From Pisaster brevispinus (taxonomy: Eukaryota; Echinodermata; Asteroidea; Forcipulatida; Asteriidae), in the NCBI GenBank assembly GCA_023634235.1, contig JAMKCF010000018.1, positions 7,948,768 to 8,012,767 on the forward strand: a stretch of DNA of 64,000 bases. The letters run 5' to 3'. Shown in pieces: positions 10,435-21,990 of this stretch (position 1 is its first letter; each line of letters starts with the position of its first letter). The translations under genes were made by a program, and so were the position numbers. The notes beneath the pieces are model-generated. The model saw nothing but the letters and a program-made list of their open reading frames with translations, had not been told where the DNA came from and did no database searches.

Positions 10435-11400
10435 CCGATCATTTCAGAAATGGTTACACCTTTACAATTATTCGTAAGGATTTCGCTTGTTGATAAAGAT
10501 TGTGAAGTTTCTTTAATATTACACTTAACACTACATCATTCAGCGATTCACCACGAGACGCATACATGATAGTACCATTTTGATGTTCATTCATTTGTAT
10601 GCCGTGTAAACTTCCAAATCTCGGGCAGGTGTATTCATCCGTGCACGGTTGCTTTTACGAAAGGGCTAATTCGGAATGAATTTGCTTATTCAAAATCAAA
10701 TCGCTTATTCGGAATCATTTTGCTTATTCAAAATCAATTCGCTTATTTGGTTTCATTTCGCTTATTCGGAATCAAATTGCTTATTCAGAATCAAAATGCT
10801 TATTCAGAATCAATTCGCTTACTCGGAATAATTTCGCTCATTCGAAATCAATTTGCTTATTCAAAATCAATTCGCTTATTTGGTATCAATTCGCTTATTC
10901 GGAATCAATTCGCTTATTCAGAATCAAAACGCTTATTCAGAATCAATTCGCTTATTCGGAATAATTTGGCTCTTTCGAAATCATTTTGCTTATTCAAAAT
11001 CAAATCGCTTATTCGGAATCAATTCGCTTATTCAAAATCAATTCACTTATTTGGTGACAACTCGCTTATTCGGAATCAATTCGCTTATTCAGAATCAAAA
11101 CGCTCATTCAGAATCAATTCGCTTACTCGGAACAATTTCACTTATTCAAAATAAATTTGCTTATTCAGAATCATTGCTCATTCATAACCATTTTGCTTAT
11201 TCGTAACGATTTCGCTAAGTCATAAGCATTATGCTTGTTGATAAAGAGAGTGAAGTTTCTATAAATACACTTAGCACTACATCATTCAATGATTCATCAC
11301 AAGACGCATGAATGATAGTACCATTCCGATGTTCATTCATAAAATGTGTATGCCGTGTAAACTTCCAAATCTCAGGCAGGTGTATTCATCCGTGCACGGT
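10435..11400. repeat. Repeat family R1 with 18-bp TCGCTTATTC minisatellite
   Basis: About 530 bp (10680-11210) are tandem ~18-bp units of the form TTCGCTTATTCGGAATCAA. They lie between two copies of a ~220-bp flank (about 10450-10670 and 11200-11400) that shares GTGTATGCCGTGTAAACTTC and CATCCGTGCACGGT. Shorter members are at 14690-15175 and 21650-21990. The long frames here are translations of the repeat, not genes. Confidence 0.85.
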
Positions 11401-12299
11401 CGTTTTTTGTTATTTTTATGCACAAAAGACGCTTAATTCAAAGCTAAATGCTGTTGTATCAAAATCGTAATTGTAAAACTTTGTGTGCCCTTTAATATCG
11501 ATTAAGTATGTTATTTTCGTATGGCATGAATAGTAAATAATTTATGGGATATGAGATATTGTTAATTTAGGCTTTTGACCCCAAATCCAACACTGACCCT
11601 ATAGTCATGGAAAAGGTAATTTAACTTTTTTATACTTTATTTCCCCACTCAGCTCTAATTCTTGCCCTATTGCATCCCCACCAAGTGTTTTGTCTGCTAG
11701 ACGGTGATTTCTCAAAGTAATGCGTTCGCACAATAACCTTAAAAACGTGGTTTCAGGCGAATGGGTAGCCTTGTTTCCTTCACGATTCAGCTTCAAGTAA
11801 TGTGTTTGCATAAGAAACCTTAAAAGACCGGTGAACGGGATCCAAGCGCAGACAAGTCTGCTGATACCTGAGTAATGATAAGATCTGAGCAGACACGACG
11901 CTCTGCGCTGAGAGCAGGAAAAATTCTTCTTGATTCTTGTGAATGAACGTAGACTTGTGTCAGTCGGCGCAGGAATGACTCTTTATAATATACTCTGCAT
12001 ACAAAAAACGCAAAACACCGGTCACAAATTTGGTAGGACTTGATCGAGTTGCAAAAAAAGCAAGAAAGAGCACCGTTTAACTCGTATAGCGCCCTCAATC
12101 GTTTAAAAAGTCTAGAATTTTACTCATTTTTTTTTTATAAACTCACAGATTATAGGCAAAGTACCCGTGGCGTTAAATTTGCCTGAGAATTTGGGTTTTT
12201 TTTTACTGACAATGTTTTGATAAGTTTTAATGCTTTTAAACTGAACGTCAATAAAATCTTACTTGTTTTAAGAAACATTTGTGTAATCTAGGACGTTAA
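11401..12299. repeat. Dispersed repeat, partner of 19411-20050
   Basis: Segments align in order with 19411-20050: CTCAGCTCTAATTC..GCCCTATTG, then the block with TAGACTYGTGTNAGTCGGCG, then TACTGACAATGTTTTRATAAG. A shorter match to the beginning lies at 21580-21645. No protein frame of note. Confidence 0.65.
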
Positions 12300-12746
12300 A
12301 TGTGAGCTTAATTGAAAATTATGTTTCTAGAAGTCGGATTTGATTTCACTATCTTTATGTGTTTTGTACACAGGCGAAAATGTGTAAACGCGAAAATGCA
12401 AAAATGTGCAAAAAATGACGTCATTGTGACGTCGTTCGTTATTTTCGGCCGGAAACCACATCTGCAGCATCTCATAAGTCTAAAACTAAAAAAAGTTTGA
12501 CGATCGGCGGTATACTTTTTGAGATATGGTCTCAAAAAGGGTGGCTAATTAAATACTCACCTCGCTGTAAAGTGGCTAATTAGTTAAGAATTTTAACAAT
12601 TATCACAATAAATGTTAAGTTTATGTACTAAGCTTCAATTTAATATAGGATCTAACTCTTTCACATTTAAACATTAAGATATTAGGTGTATACATAAAAC
12701 GTGTACAAATGCTATGGGATTTAGGTGGAAACAAAGAACAATAATA
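12300..12746. mobile_element. Helitron/HINE-like element, 3' part (hairpin lost)
   Basis: It aligns with 16190-16613 and 25255-25812 over AAAGTTTGACGATCRGNCGTATAC, GAGATATGGTCTCAA, GGCTAATTAAATA and TATGGNATTTNGGTGGAAA. It contains a doubled GACGTCA. It ends in AATAAT directly abutting a new element 5' end at 12747, so copies lie head to tail. Confidence 0.6.
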
Positions 12747-13270
12747 ACTAGACATTAGGTGTTTGTGAACAAACACGAAGCTGTTCCGTGTTGTTTTGCT
12801 TGGATTATGTGCTTCATTGCCCGAGAAATCTATAACTGAAAAAAAGGTTTGAAAATCGGTTGTGTAGATTTTGAGATATGGTCCCACTTCCGGTTGACCC
12901 GGAAGAAGAGGTCCACATGGGGTCACGGTTTAAAAAAAATTTAATGCCTAAGGAGTCTATAACTGAAAAAGTTTGAAAATCGGTTGTCTAATTCTTGAGA
13001 TATGGTCCCACTTCCAGTTGACCCGGAAGTAGAGGTCAACATGGGGTCACGGTTTTTCAAATTAATATTTACTGCCTAAGGAGTCTACAAATGAAAAAGT
13101 TTGAAAATCGGTTGAGTACTTCTCGAGAAATGGTCCCACTTCCGGTTGACCCAGAAGAAGAGGTCCACATGGGGTCACGGTTTAAAAAAAATTTAATGCC
13201 TAAGGAGTCTATAACTGAAGAAAAAATTAAAATCGGTTGTGTAACTCTTGAGATATGGTCCAATACCATG
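12747..13270. mobile_element. Helitron/HINE-like element with ~125-bp minisatellite, copy 2
   Basis: It has the same ACTAGACATTAGG plus GTGTTTGTGAACAAACAC hairpin start as 9508. Four tandem units of about 125 bp follow (CACTTCCGGTTGACCCGGAA, GGTCACGGTTT, GAAAATCGGTTG). The last unit is cut off near 13265. Confidence 0.72.
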
Positions 13271-14689
13271 AAAGTGACTGCATCCAGTTTAAGAAGTACT
13301 ACGTTGTACCCATTACGCCAAGATTTTAATTATGGTATGCAACTTAACCCAATCCAATGCCTTCAAACGAAATAAGGATTCCAATTTCAAGGCAGTCTTA
13401 CATGTAGCCATAATTGCGCAATCACAGCAAAATTTGCCAGCTAGCCATTGGATCCAATTTCTCATTTAGTCGTTAAGTATCTTGTTAAAGTTGTACCTTG
13501 ACTAGTTTTGATGGACTGGAATAACAAAAACAAATTGTATTTACAACTCTCATAATTTTGTAATTGTACATACCTTTCCTACTCCTGACGATAGGGGGCG
13601 CTCTTAGGAGACATTTCAATTCAATATGCAAGATTTATACATAATGTCAAGCTATAACTTCCCCTCATATAGGCCCCCTATCAACAAGGAATTTACCAAA
13701 TTAGTGAAGCAAACTAAACCCACTTTAGAACATGGGCCATCAGTTTTACTATGGCTCTGCTTTCTACCAAACTCTGCGCATACAATCACCATTCTCCGCT
13801 TACTGTGCAAGCGCTGAAATATCTGCGCAGGCTTCAAAGCAAAGAATATATATGATGAGTTTCCCCGCGCACAAGCAAAAATATCCCTGCTAAGCTGTGA
13901 AATATGCTTTATGTAAGCGCACAATTTACGCGCTTCTGAAGTGTCAATTCTTTGCTTACGGTGAAACAGAGTCATGAAATTGGGCCAGTTTCACAAGATT
14001 AATTTGTACACAACAAGAAATTTCACAAGTTTGAAGTGTAGGTCTAACCAAACCAACTTACACAGAACAGGGCCAAATTTCATGGCTCTGATTACCACCA
14101 AACTCTGCGCTTACGGTCACCATTCTCCGCTTACTGTGCAAGCGCGGAATATAATGTGCTAGCTTAGAAGCACACAAGCAAAAGAAATCCCTGCTAAGCT
14201 TTGTAATACGCTTTACGTAAGCGCAGAATTCCTGCGAATGCGAATCAAATTTTCAAGTCAAGGTGCTGTTTTCGCAGCGAAAGTTTTGAGGAGTTGAGCA
14301 CAAGTCAACTGAAGCAAATTATTTGTTGCGAATTTGTGACGTCAAAATTCATCGCATTCGCATTAGCAGGAAGTATGAAGCGAGCTGACGTATTTATAAG
14401 GCAAAGTCCCAACGTATATGGGGCCCAGTTTATCCGCAAAATTTTGCGCTGACGATCACCTTTCTCCGCTTACTGTGCTAGCGCCAAATATCTGCGCTAG
14501 CTTTAAAGCTATAAGAATGCAAATTAGCGTTGAGGATATGCACAAGCTCAAGCAAACATTCCCTGCTAAGCTGTAAAATACACTTAACCTAAGCGCAGAA
14601 TTCCCTGCTTCCGTAAGCGCCGATTCTTCCCTTATGGTAAGCAGAGCCATGTATATCAATAGAATCACTTCCCTCATTCTGAATACTTT
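13271..14689. repeat. Three diverged copies of a CTCTGCGC/CTTACTGTGC repeat
   Basis: Units near 13740-13980, 14070-14250 and 14420-14650 share TCACCWTTCTCCGCTTACTGTGC and TCCCTGCTAAGCTRT followed by TAAGCGC. The rest (13271-13700) holds no gene that I can see. Confidence 0.6.
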
Positions 14690-15175
14690 TGCAGATTCGT
14701 AACCATTTCGCTTATTCGTTACAGTTTCGCTCATTCATAACCAGATGCTTGTTGATGTAGATTTGTAAAGTTAATTACACTCAACAGTACATCATTCAAT
14801 GTTTCACCACAAGACACATGAATGATAGTACCATTTCAATTTTTCATTAATAAAATGTGAATGAATCAGTTCGCTTAATCTTAATTATGTCGCTTGTTCG
14901 GAAATCATTCTCTTATTCTAAAACATGTTTGGTCATTTGTAACCATTAATTCGCCTTAGTAACGATTTCTCTCATTCGTAACCATTACGCTTGTTGATAA
15001 AGATTGTGAAGTTTCTTAATTACACTTAACACTACATCATCATGATTCACCACAAGACACTTACATGTACATTGATAGTAGGCCTACCATTTCGATGGTC
15101 ATTTATAAAATGTGTATGCCGTGTAAACTTCCAAATCTCAGGCAGGTGTATTCGTCCATGCACGGTCCACTTTTA
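14690..15175. repeat. Repeat family R1, two further copies
   Basis: Two partial copies (about 14690-14870 and 14930-15175) match the R1 flank at 10435-11400, including GATAAAGATTGTGAAGTTTC, ACACTACATCAT and GTGTATGCCGTGTAAAC. A few TCGCTTATTC-type units are present. Confidence 0.75.
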
Positions 15176-15749
15176 CTCATACGGAGTAATGATGCCTAGA
15201 TCGAAGCCAAATCAAGGGCGTCGATCGCTACTGAAAAGTAGGGGGGACGGGCGAGCAAGTATGAAAAAATGTATGTTACATTATAGGCCCAAAATACCAT
15301 TCTGCGCGTGGTCCATCAGAAAAAAAAATGAAAATGTAAAAAATATTTCACCGTTTGTTCGCTTTTCTTTTATTTGAACAAAAATTTTAATGAAATATTA
15401 AACCAAGAAAATGGTGTATATTTTTACATTTTGTTGCATATTCTATGAACAGTCAATCAAAAAGTGGGGGGGGGACATCTGATATGCTGTCCCCTCCAGT
15501 CTAAAAAGTGAGGGGGACATGTCCTTGAGCCAAATTAATAAGTAAAGAAACAAGTTTTTATGTTCCAAATGGGTTTGTCTTCAGTGATAAGTTGTAGAAA
15601 GAAAAGGCTGGGACTTTGTGGTGATTGACAACATACATAGAGCGAAAACCTGCAAAAGTAGCGCTACTCGCGAACAAGTTGTTGTCGCCTATGCTATATT
15701 ATACAAATAATGAATGTTTATTGAGTCCAATGGTGCGAATACTTTCATG

Positions 15750-15813
15750 AGTTGAAAGATGGAATGTTCTATTCAACGAGGCGAAGCCGAGTTGAATGGA
15801 ACATTCCATCTTT
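15750..15813. repeat. Long near-perfect hairpin
   Basis: Arms of about 24 bp (GAAAGATGGAATGTTC...TTCAAC / GTTGAATGGAACATTCC...) flank a loop with its own small inverted repeat (GAGGCGAAGCC). It could form a cruciform or a stable RNA stem. It may be a minimal foldback element. Confidence 0.85.
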
Positions 15814-16084
15814 CAATGAATGCAAATGGAGGTAGTGCTATAACCTGGTGCTTCGTAATCGTAGAACCATGTAGAACTTCCTCCCATAGTAGAACGTACA
15901 CCATCAAAGATCGTGCTTCTGAGCGAGGACAAAATCAGGATCGTTTTATTTTCCAGGAAAGAAGCTTCTCATGAGCCAAAAATTGGAAAAAAAGAATATG
16001 TAGTACTGTTCGTTTTAATGTAGGTACATATTTCTTATTGTAAAAAAAAAGTAAAATGTACGCTTCATTATATTGATTTCGTCA

Positions 16085-16150
16085 AGATTCCAGGGGGATT
16101 TGAACCTCAGATCACTGGCTTGGTAAGAAACACGGTAAACCGCGGTGCCA
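16085..16150 (-). mobile_element. tRNA-derived SINE head fragment
   Basis: Read on the minus strand, the segment has an A-box-like GGCACCGCGGTTTACC and a B-box GAGGTTCAAATCCCC. It lacks a full cloverleaf, so it is a SINE head remnant and not a tRNA gene. Confidence 0.45.
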
Positions 16151-16189
16151 TCGGATCTTCAACACGGTTGGAGTGATTTTATTTATTAT

Positions 16190-16613
16190 ATTATAACTGT
16201 ATATATTTAATAAAAATAATTTCAAGATGACGTGACATATAAAATTACTTCATTGTGCACAACTTCAATACCCAAAGAGTCAACATCTGAAGAAAATTTG
16301 AAAATCGGACGTTTATTTTGGGAGATATGGTGGTAACAAGATTGCCTAATTAAATATTCATGTCATTATAACTCAGCTAATTGATTAAATAATTAAACAG
16401 TATAACATTTAGCCAATAACTCATGTACTAAGGTTCGATTCAATATAGGACTCAGGTCTGTCATTTCTACCGTTTCTAAGATTACGGCGTAACAAAAATC
16501 GTGCGTTAAACCTATGGCATTTAGGGAGAAACAAAGAAAACACGTTTCTAAAACGTTTTGAAAAACTCAGCGATTTCAATAGCTGTTCCGACCGCTACGT
16601 CGGAACAGCTAAT
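16190..16613. mobile_element. Helitron/HINE-like element with terminal hairpin and CTAAT end
   Basis: The 3' end (16581-16613) is a 12-bp-stem hairpin AGCTGTTCCGAC/GTCGGAACAGCT that runs directly into CTAAT, matching the Helitron CTRRT end rule. The body aligns with 12300-12746 and 25255-25812. The next element start (ACTAGACATT) follows at 16615. Confidence 0.7.
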
Positions 16614-16614
16614 A

Positions 16615-16690
16615 ACTAGACATTAGGTGTTTATGAACAAACATAAAGCTGTTCTGAGTAGTTTTGTTTTGATTAGCACTCAAGAACTTT
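16615..16690. mobile_element. Helitron/HINE-like 5' end fragment
   Basis: It carries ACTAGACATTAGG, a slightly altered hairpin (GTGTTTATGAACAAACAT) and AAGCTGTTC. It lacks the minisatellite and stops within about 75 bp. Confidence 0.6.
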
Positions 16691-17600
16691 AAAGTAGGTC
16701 TGACTAAGAGGTAGAAAACCTTTCACCTTTTCCATGCACTTATTTTGACTTGAAATGTACCTATCAAAACCTAAACCTAAAAGTAACCTTCAATCTGGTG
16801 CTGAGTCTAAAACTGAACAGGTCTCTCAAGTTAGTACGTAAAGTGAACAACCCATATCATGTATCAAGGAACTGATCTCACAAATTAGTACGCAGAGCGA
16901 TATAACCCTGTATTTTATCATATACAAGAAACAGGTCCCATAAGTTAGTTTGCATTGTGTACGCAAAGTGAACTACCTGTCATATCAAGGAACAGCTTTC
17001 AAAAGTTAGTACGTAAAATGAAATAAGCCTCATATCAAATAACAGGTCTCACAAGTTAGTACGTAAAGAGAACAACCTCTCACATCAAGGATTAGAACTC
17101 ACAAACTAGTACATAAAGCGAAATAACCCTGCCATATAAAGGAGCAGGTCTCATAAGTTAGTACTGAAGTGTACGTAAAGTGAACTACTGCTATGCACTG
17201 CGCCGCATTTTGAATAAACTACATCATCAAACGGGAAGACAGTAACAACGGTTCGCCTGACGTAAAGTAAATGGATTTTATCTTAGCTTAATTTAGGCTG
17301 TGTGTTTAATCTACACCAAAAGATGGACTTTTTGAATTTTCAGGGTCTTCGTTCAAAGACATTGTATTGGGACAACTTTGATCCCATACTCGTAACTTAT
17401 GTATAAAAGTGCCGTGTTGCATGACTGCTTTCTATGGTTTATTGTGTTACACAATGAAGCACACTAAAAATACAACTTCGGAGTCTAGACTTTATGATGT
17501 ACATTTAACCATTGCGCTCATGGTTTCACCATTGGTATTGTCATTAAATTCGGTTGCAATATGCCGTCTGATACCTTCAATCCATACATTTTGTTTTGAT
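16691..17600. repeat. Composite repeat copy 1 with ~57-bp minisatellite
   Basis: It aligns end to end with 20050-20620. Shared text includes TTATTTTGACTTGAAATGTR, CATCATCAAACGGGAAGACAG and CATTGTATTGGGACAACTTT. This copy has about six units of a TCTCACAAGTTAGTACGTAAA minisatellite; the other has about two. The 89-aa frame at 17409-17678 is inside the repeat and not a gene. Confidence 0.8.
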
Positions 17601-18045
17601 CAGGTTAATTGTGCCCGGATATATGCTTTGCTGAATGTACGGGGGTGGTTGTGGGGACAACCCACTATTATCCTTTAGATTTGAAAACGTGAGTTATTAT
17701 TTCATCTTCGACGAAGGTACTATTCTCATCTAGCTAAATGTAATAGGGTTAAAAAGTGATGCCATTGACACTATATTGCATTTACATGTATATTGTACAT
17801 GTAGTTTTGGTTTAGAAGCAGTTTGAAACAGAATTCTTCTTTTTTTCCTTCGAAATGAAGTCAGATTGATTTAGCTTGCTTGTTAAAAGAAAACCACTCG
17901 AAAATGTTGGGGGGGGGGGTCCCGCTACCAATACGCCAATTAGTTAAAATTAATCTCATTTGACTCTCGCAAATTAGACAGTTGGCAGCTCAAAGTTCAA
18001 AAATTTGAGCGGGTTTTCAAGCGCATGTACATGCACTATTATGTA
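17601..18045. other. No feature seen
   Basis: Only a G11 run near 17910 stands out. I see no gene or repeat boundary. Confidence 0.3.
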
Positions 18046-18814
18046 CAGTCGACTCTCGTTAATACGAGGTCCGCCGGACTGGCCCGTTTTCCTCGTATCA
18101 TCCGAACCTCGTCTTAAACACAGCGCACTATTTACACGTACATGTACTGTATACACAGAACGTCATAGTGCATGCACTACACACGTGTCTAGGCTAGAAC
18201 GGAGCGGTTGGCTTCCTAGTACAGTTCTTACGAGCATCCTGTACACAAAAATATCAATGATAAATGCAATTTTGTTGACTATGATCATAGAAATTTAATA
18301 TTTTGTATAACTGAAAATAAAAATCATAGCAAAGTCATGTCAAACTTGCTGTTCATGTGACCATGATGTGACAGATTCGGTACTGCGTAGCGCCTATGCT
18401 GAACGTTGTTTTCGCTGGTAGCCGCTAGACGTGTAGGCGAAGTAGTAATTCAAGCATAAGTTACCAGCGTAATGTTTTGATTTTCGGATCGGACGTAACC
18501 GTGTAGCCGGTCCGATCCGAAAAATAGTTTGGCAAAACGCATGTAATTTCAGAAACTTGGCTGACTGAACGGTAAGCTTTTATTTACGTAACAATATTTT
18601 TCCGATCGCGCTATAAAAGTATGAAAAACAATACATTTTGTCATCACGGGGCCGCAAAAATACCTCGTAATATCCGTGTTCTCGTTACGACCGTGCTCGT
18701 ATCTTCCGTTTTTTAAGACATAGAAACACGCATGGGACAGTTCGGGACCGATGAAATACCTCGTATTAACCGGCGTCTCGTATCTTCCGAGCTCGTATTA
18801 ACGAGAGTCGACTG
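18046..18814. mobile_element. pogo/Tigger-like non-autonomous transposon
   Basis: The 769-bp element has matching ends CAGTCGACTCTCGTTAATAC (start) and its inverse at the other end, and TA duplications on both sides (18044-18045 and 18815-18816). Further CTCGTAT/ATACGAG motifs repeat near both ends. The TA site and the CAG...TCGTTAATACGA ends fit the pogo/Tigger branch of Tc1/mariner. No transposase frame is present. Confidence 0.88.
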
Positions 18815-18816
18815 TA

Positions 18817-19410
18817 CATACACATGTCGGTATCCGATGCGTGTTTGCATGGCCAGCCATTAAAGACTGTCTGGACGAGTTTGTTTTAACTTATTGTTTT
18901 CACTATAGAACATTCGTAAATGATGTTTTGCGTTGCTACCTGCTTCGGTATTAATAATTTCATGAACAAACATATCTTTAGCGTAAACGACATTTTTTTT
19001 TCCTGTTTTGGATGCGTATGTTGCCTTAGAATTAACATTACCTTCGGCAAATGTTCATCCGTCGACCTACACAAAATATTGTGACCGTGGCAATAGGCAA
19101 AAACCATCTTCTCAAAAAACCTTTATAAATAGATAACTAACATTTCTAGAGGAACGATAGGTACATCCTTAAAAAAAATGTTCAGTGAAAAAAAACACGG
19201 GATGAACGATATATGTAATGTCTGCGTGGAATTAGGGTCATGTCTACTGTCTCAAACTCATGGACAGGTTCAGGAACTGGATCATGTTAACCTATGGCAA
19301 AATGTTACTACCCCCTGCTAAGTTCCGCTGATAACATCTTAGTGCATGACACAACAGGGCTTTAGTAACAGATTATAATTTTGATTTGATTTTGATTTAA
19401 ATTCCGGTCT
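18817..19410. other. No feature seen
   Basis: AT-rich sequence without a supported frame or repeat. Confidence 0.3.
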
Positions 19411-20049
19411 ATGCTATTGTACTAAAATCATAACTGTAACTTGAATATGTTCTTGTTGGGCTAAAACAGTAAATATGGGATATGACTTTATTGTTAATTT
19501 TGTCTCTTCACCCCTATGAACAATGTAAATTCCCCCCTTTTTCAACTCAGCTCTAATTCCTGCCCTATTGTAACCCCCTGCCAATTTGTTTGGGGTTTTA
19601 CATTCACGCTGTCGCATTCACACTCCATTCGTTGATACACACGACGCTAAGAGCTATAGACAATTCTTCTCAAATAGTCTGAACGAACTTAGACTCGTGT
19701 AAGTCGGCGTACGTAAAGACTTTTTGTACAATATACAAAAGACGCAACAACACTAGTCATAAGTATGACTAAGGCCGTGTCCGAAACGGCGACTTCGGCT
19801 ACAGCTACAGCTAGATCAGCGCGTCTGCCAGTGTTGAAGAATAGGCAGACGCGGGCAATCTAGCCGTAGCTCTAGCCGAAGTCGCCGTTTCGGACATGGC
19901 CTCAGACTTGACACTTTTTAGATACAGTATGCACATTTTTTCGACAATACAAATCTTATTTTACGCTGTACTCGATCCGTGAATTTTGCCCGGGAATCCA
20001 AAATTGTTCTACTGACAATGTTTTAATAAGTTTTAATGTCAGAAGGTCT
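19411..20049. repeat. Dispersed repeat, partner of 11401-12299
   Basis: It matches 11401-12299 in the same order and orientation and is interrupted by the small MITE at 19773-19901. It runs into the composite repeat at 20050. Confidence 0.65.
19773..19901. mobile_element. Foldback MITE, GGCCGTGTCCGAA family
   Basis: The 129-bp palindromic element has about 35-bp near-perfect arms (GGCCGTGTCCGAAACGGCGA... and inverse), with GCTACAGCTA steps inside. Related elements are at 36489-36628, 53698-53810 and 55761-55884. Confidence 0.85.
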
Positions 20050-20620
20050 TACCGTGGATGTTCCTACCTCCATGGTCTTACTAAGAGGTAGAACCGTTCA
20101 CCTTTGGCATGCACTTATTTTGACTTGAAATGTGCCTATCAAAACTAAGCCTACATATAACCTTTATTCTGATACTGAGTCTACAACTGAGCATGTCTCA
20201 CAAGTTAGTACGAAAAGCGAACAACCCCTTGTGTACATAAAGTGAACTACTGCTCATGCACTGCGTCGCATTTTGAATAAATTACATCATCAAACGGGAA
20301 GACAGTAAACACAGTTTGCCCGACGTAAAGTAAATGGATTTCATCTTGGCTTAATTTATGTCGTGTGTTTAATCTACACCATCAGATGAACTTTTTGAAC
20401 TTTCAGGGTTTTCGTTCAAAGACATTGTATTGGGACAACTTTGATCCCATACTTGTAACTTATGTAAAAAAGTGCCGTGTTGCATGACTGCTTTCTATGG
20501 TTTATTGTGTGACACAATGACGCACACTAAAAATACAACTTCGTAGTCTAGACTTTATGATGTACATTTAGGCATTATGGTTTCACCATTGGTATTGTCA
20601 TTAAATTTGGTTTCGATATG
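20050..20620. repeat. Composite repeat copy 2
   Basis: It is the partner of 16691-17600 with a contracted minisatellite. It runs directly into the G-rich array. Confidence 0.8.
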
Positions 20621-21055
20621 GGGAGGGTGGGGAGGTAGAAGGGAACAATGGGTGGAGAAGGGGTTGGGGAGGGGAGGATTGGGTTGGAAGGGGGTGGGGA
20701 AGAGGGTGGGGAGGTGCAAGAAGGGGAGGATGGGTGGGGAGGGGTGGGGGAATGGGTGGGGGAGGAGGGGGCAAGGGGTGGGGGAAGGAGGGGGCAAGGG
20801 GTGGGGGAAGGAGGGGAAAAGGGTGGGGAGGGTTGGGTTGGAAGGGGAGGGGTGGGGGAAGAGGGAGGGGAGGTGCAAGAAGGGGGAGGATGGGTGGGAA
20901 AAGGAGGGGGCAAGGGGTGGGGGAAGGAGTGGGGGAAGGGGTGGGGAGAGTTGGGTTGGAAGAGGAGGAGGGGTAGGAGAAGATGCTGGGTGGGGAGGAG
21001 GGATGGGGAAGAGGTTTCATGGGGTGGGATGGGATGAAGTGGTGGGGACGGTGGG
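20621..21055. repeat. Strand-asymmetric G-rich minisatellite
   Basis: About 435 bp of GGGGAGGRNTGGGG-type units with almost no C or pyrimidine tracts on the plus strand. Every frame is open because of composition, giving 100-200-aa Pro/Gly frames on both strands that are artefacts. Runs of four G are spaced closely enough for G-quadruplex formation. Confidence 0.9.
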
Positions 21056-21575
21056 GGTCCCCATACATGAAAGTGGCAACACACCAAGTTTAGAGATAAT
21101 ATGCCATGTCCTTCAAACAAAGTTTGGAGTTGATATGACAAGTCCTAGTCGAGGTATTGCTCAGACAGCATTTCTTTTGTTTTAGCCATAATGACCTTGA
21201 CATTTGACTGGGGGGAGGGTCCACAAACAATAGACTTTTGAGGGACCCAAAGACCAATCCACAAACCAAGTTTGCAGTTAATATGCAAAGTCCATCTCAA
21301 GTTATCAAGTGTTTTAGCCATAATGACCTCGACATTTGACCTAAGGGGTATCAATAGTGACAGGCTTCTGGGGAGAATCCCATGACCAATCCAAACACCA
21401 AGTTTTGAGTTGACATTTGAGTCCTCCTTGAGTTACAATTTGCATGCAAGCACACACACACACACACACCCAGCACCCCAACACGCACGCACACACGCAC
21501 GCACAACCACACACACTCGGAAGGACATGTCGGAAACAGTATGCCCCTTCGGTGGCTTCGCCAACCGCGGGGCAT
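21056..21575. repeat. Three ~130-bp tandem units, (CA)n and terminal hairpin
   Basis: Units share TTAGCCATAATGACCTYGACATTTGAC and CCAAGTTTNGAGTTGATATG. A CA/CG dinucleotide run follows (about 21450-21510). The end is a nested hairpin with GCCCC/GGGGC arms around CGGTGGC/GCCAACCG, followed by ATAATAATT. Confidence 0.75.
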
Positions 21576-21990
21576 AATAATTAAAGCTAAATGCTGTTGT
21601 ATCTAAATTGTAATTGTAAAACTTTGTGTGCCCTTTAATACCGATCGAGTATCAATACGCTTATTCAGAATTAATTCGCTTATTCTGAATCATTTCGCTC
21701 ATTCGAAATCAATTTGCTTATTCAGAATCATTTTGCTCATTCGTAACCATTTCGTTTAGTTATTCGTAAGGATTTCGCCTGTTGATAAAGATTGTGAAGT
21801 TTCTTTAATTACACTTAACACTACATCATTCAGTGATTAACCACAACATGCATACATGTCAGTACCATTTTAATGTTCATTCATGTGTATGCCGTGTAAA
21901 CTTCCAAATCTCGGACAGGTGTATTCATCCGTGCAGTTGCTTTTAAGGAATGGCTTATTCGGAATGAATTTGCTTATTCAAAATCAAATC
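21576..21990. repeat. Repeat family R1, further copy
   Basis: It starts with the 11440-type segment (AAAGCTAAATGCTGTTGTAT), followed by several TCGCTTATTC units and the R1 flank (GTGTATGCCGTGTAAACTTC). Confidence 0.75.

Larger units (their letters stand above)
15176..16189. other. Gene-free stretch with G-run element and hairpin
   Basis: There is a repeat-like segment with GGGGGGAC runs at both ends (about 15205-15525), the hairpin listed separately at 15750-15813, and a tRNA-like fragment at 16085-16150. No supported gene. Confidence 0.4.

Noticed and set aside
10720..11206. Open frames of 117 and 144 aa on the plus strand
   Set aside because: They translate the 18-bp TCGCTTATTC minisatellite, whose unit length is a multiple of three, so two frames stay open by composition.
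20555..21185. Pro-rich and Gly-rich frames up to 202 aa on both strands
   Set aside because: They arise from the G-rich minisatellite, which lacks stop codons in every frame.
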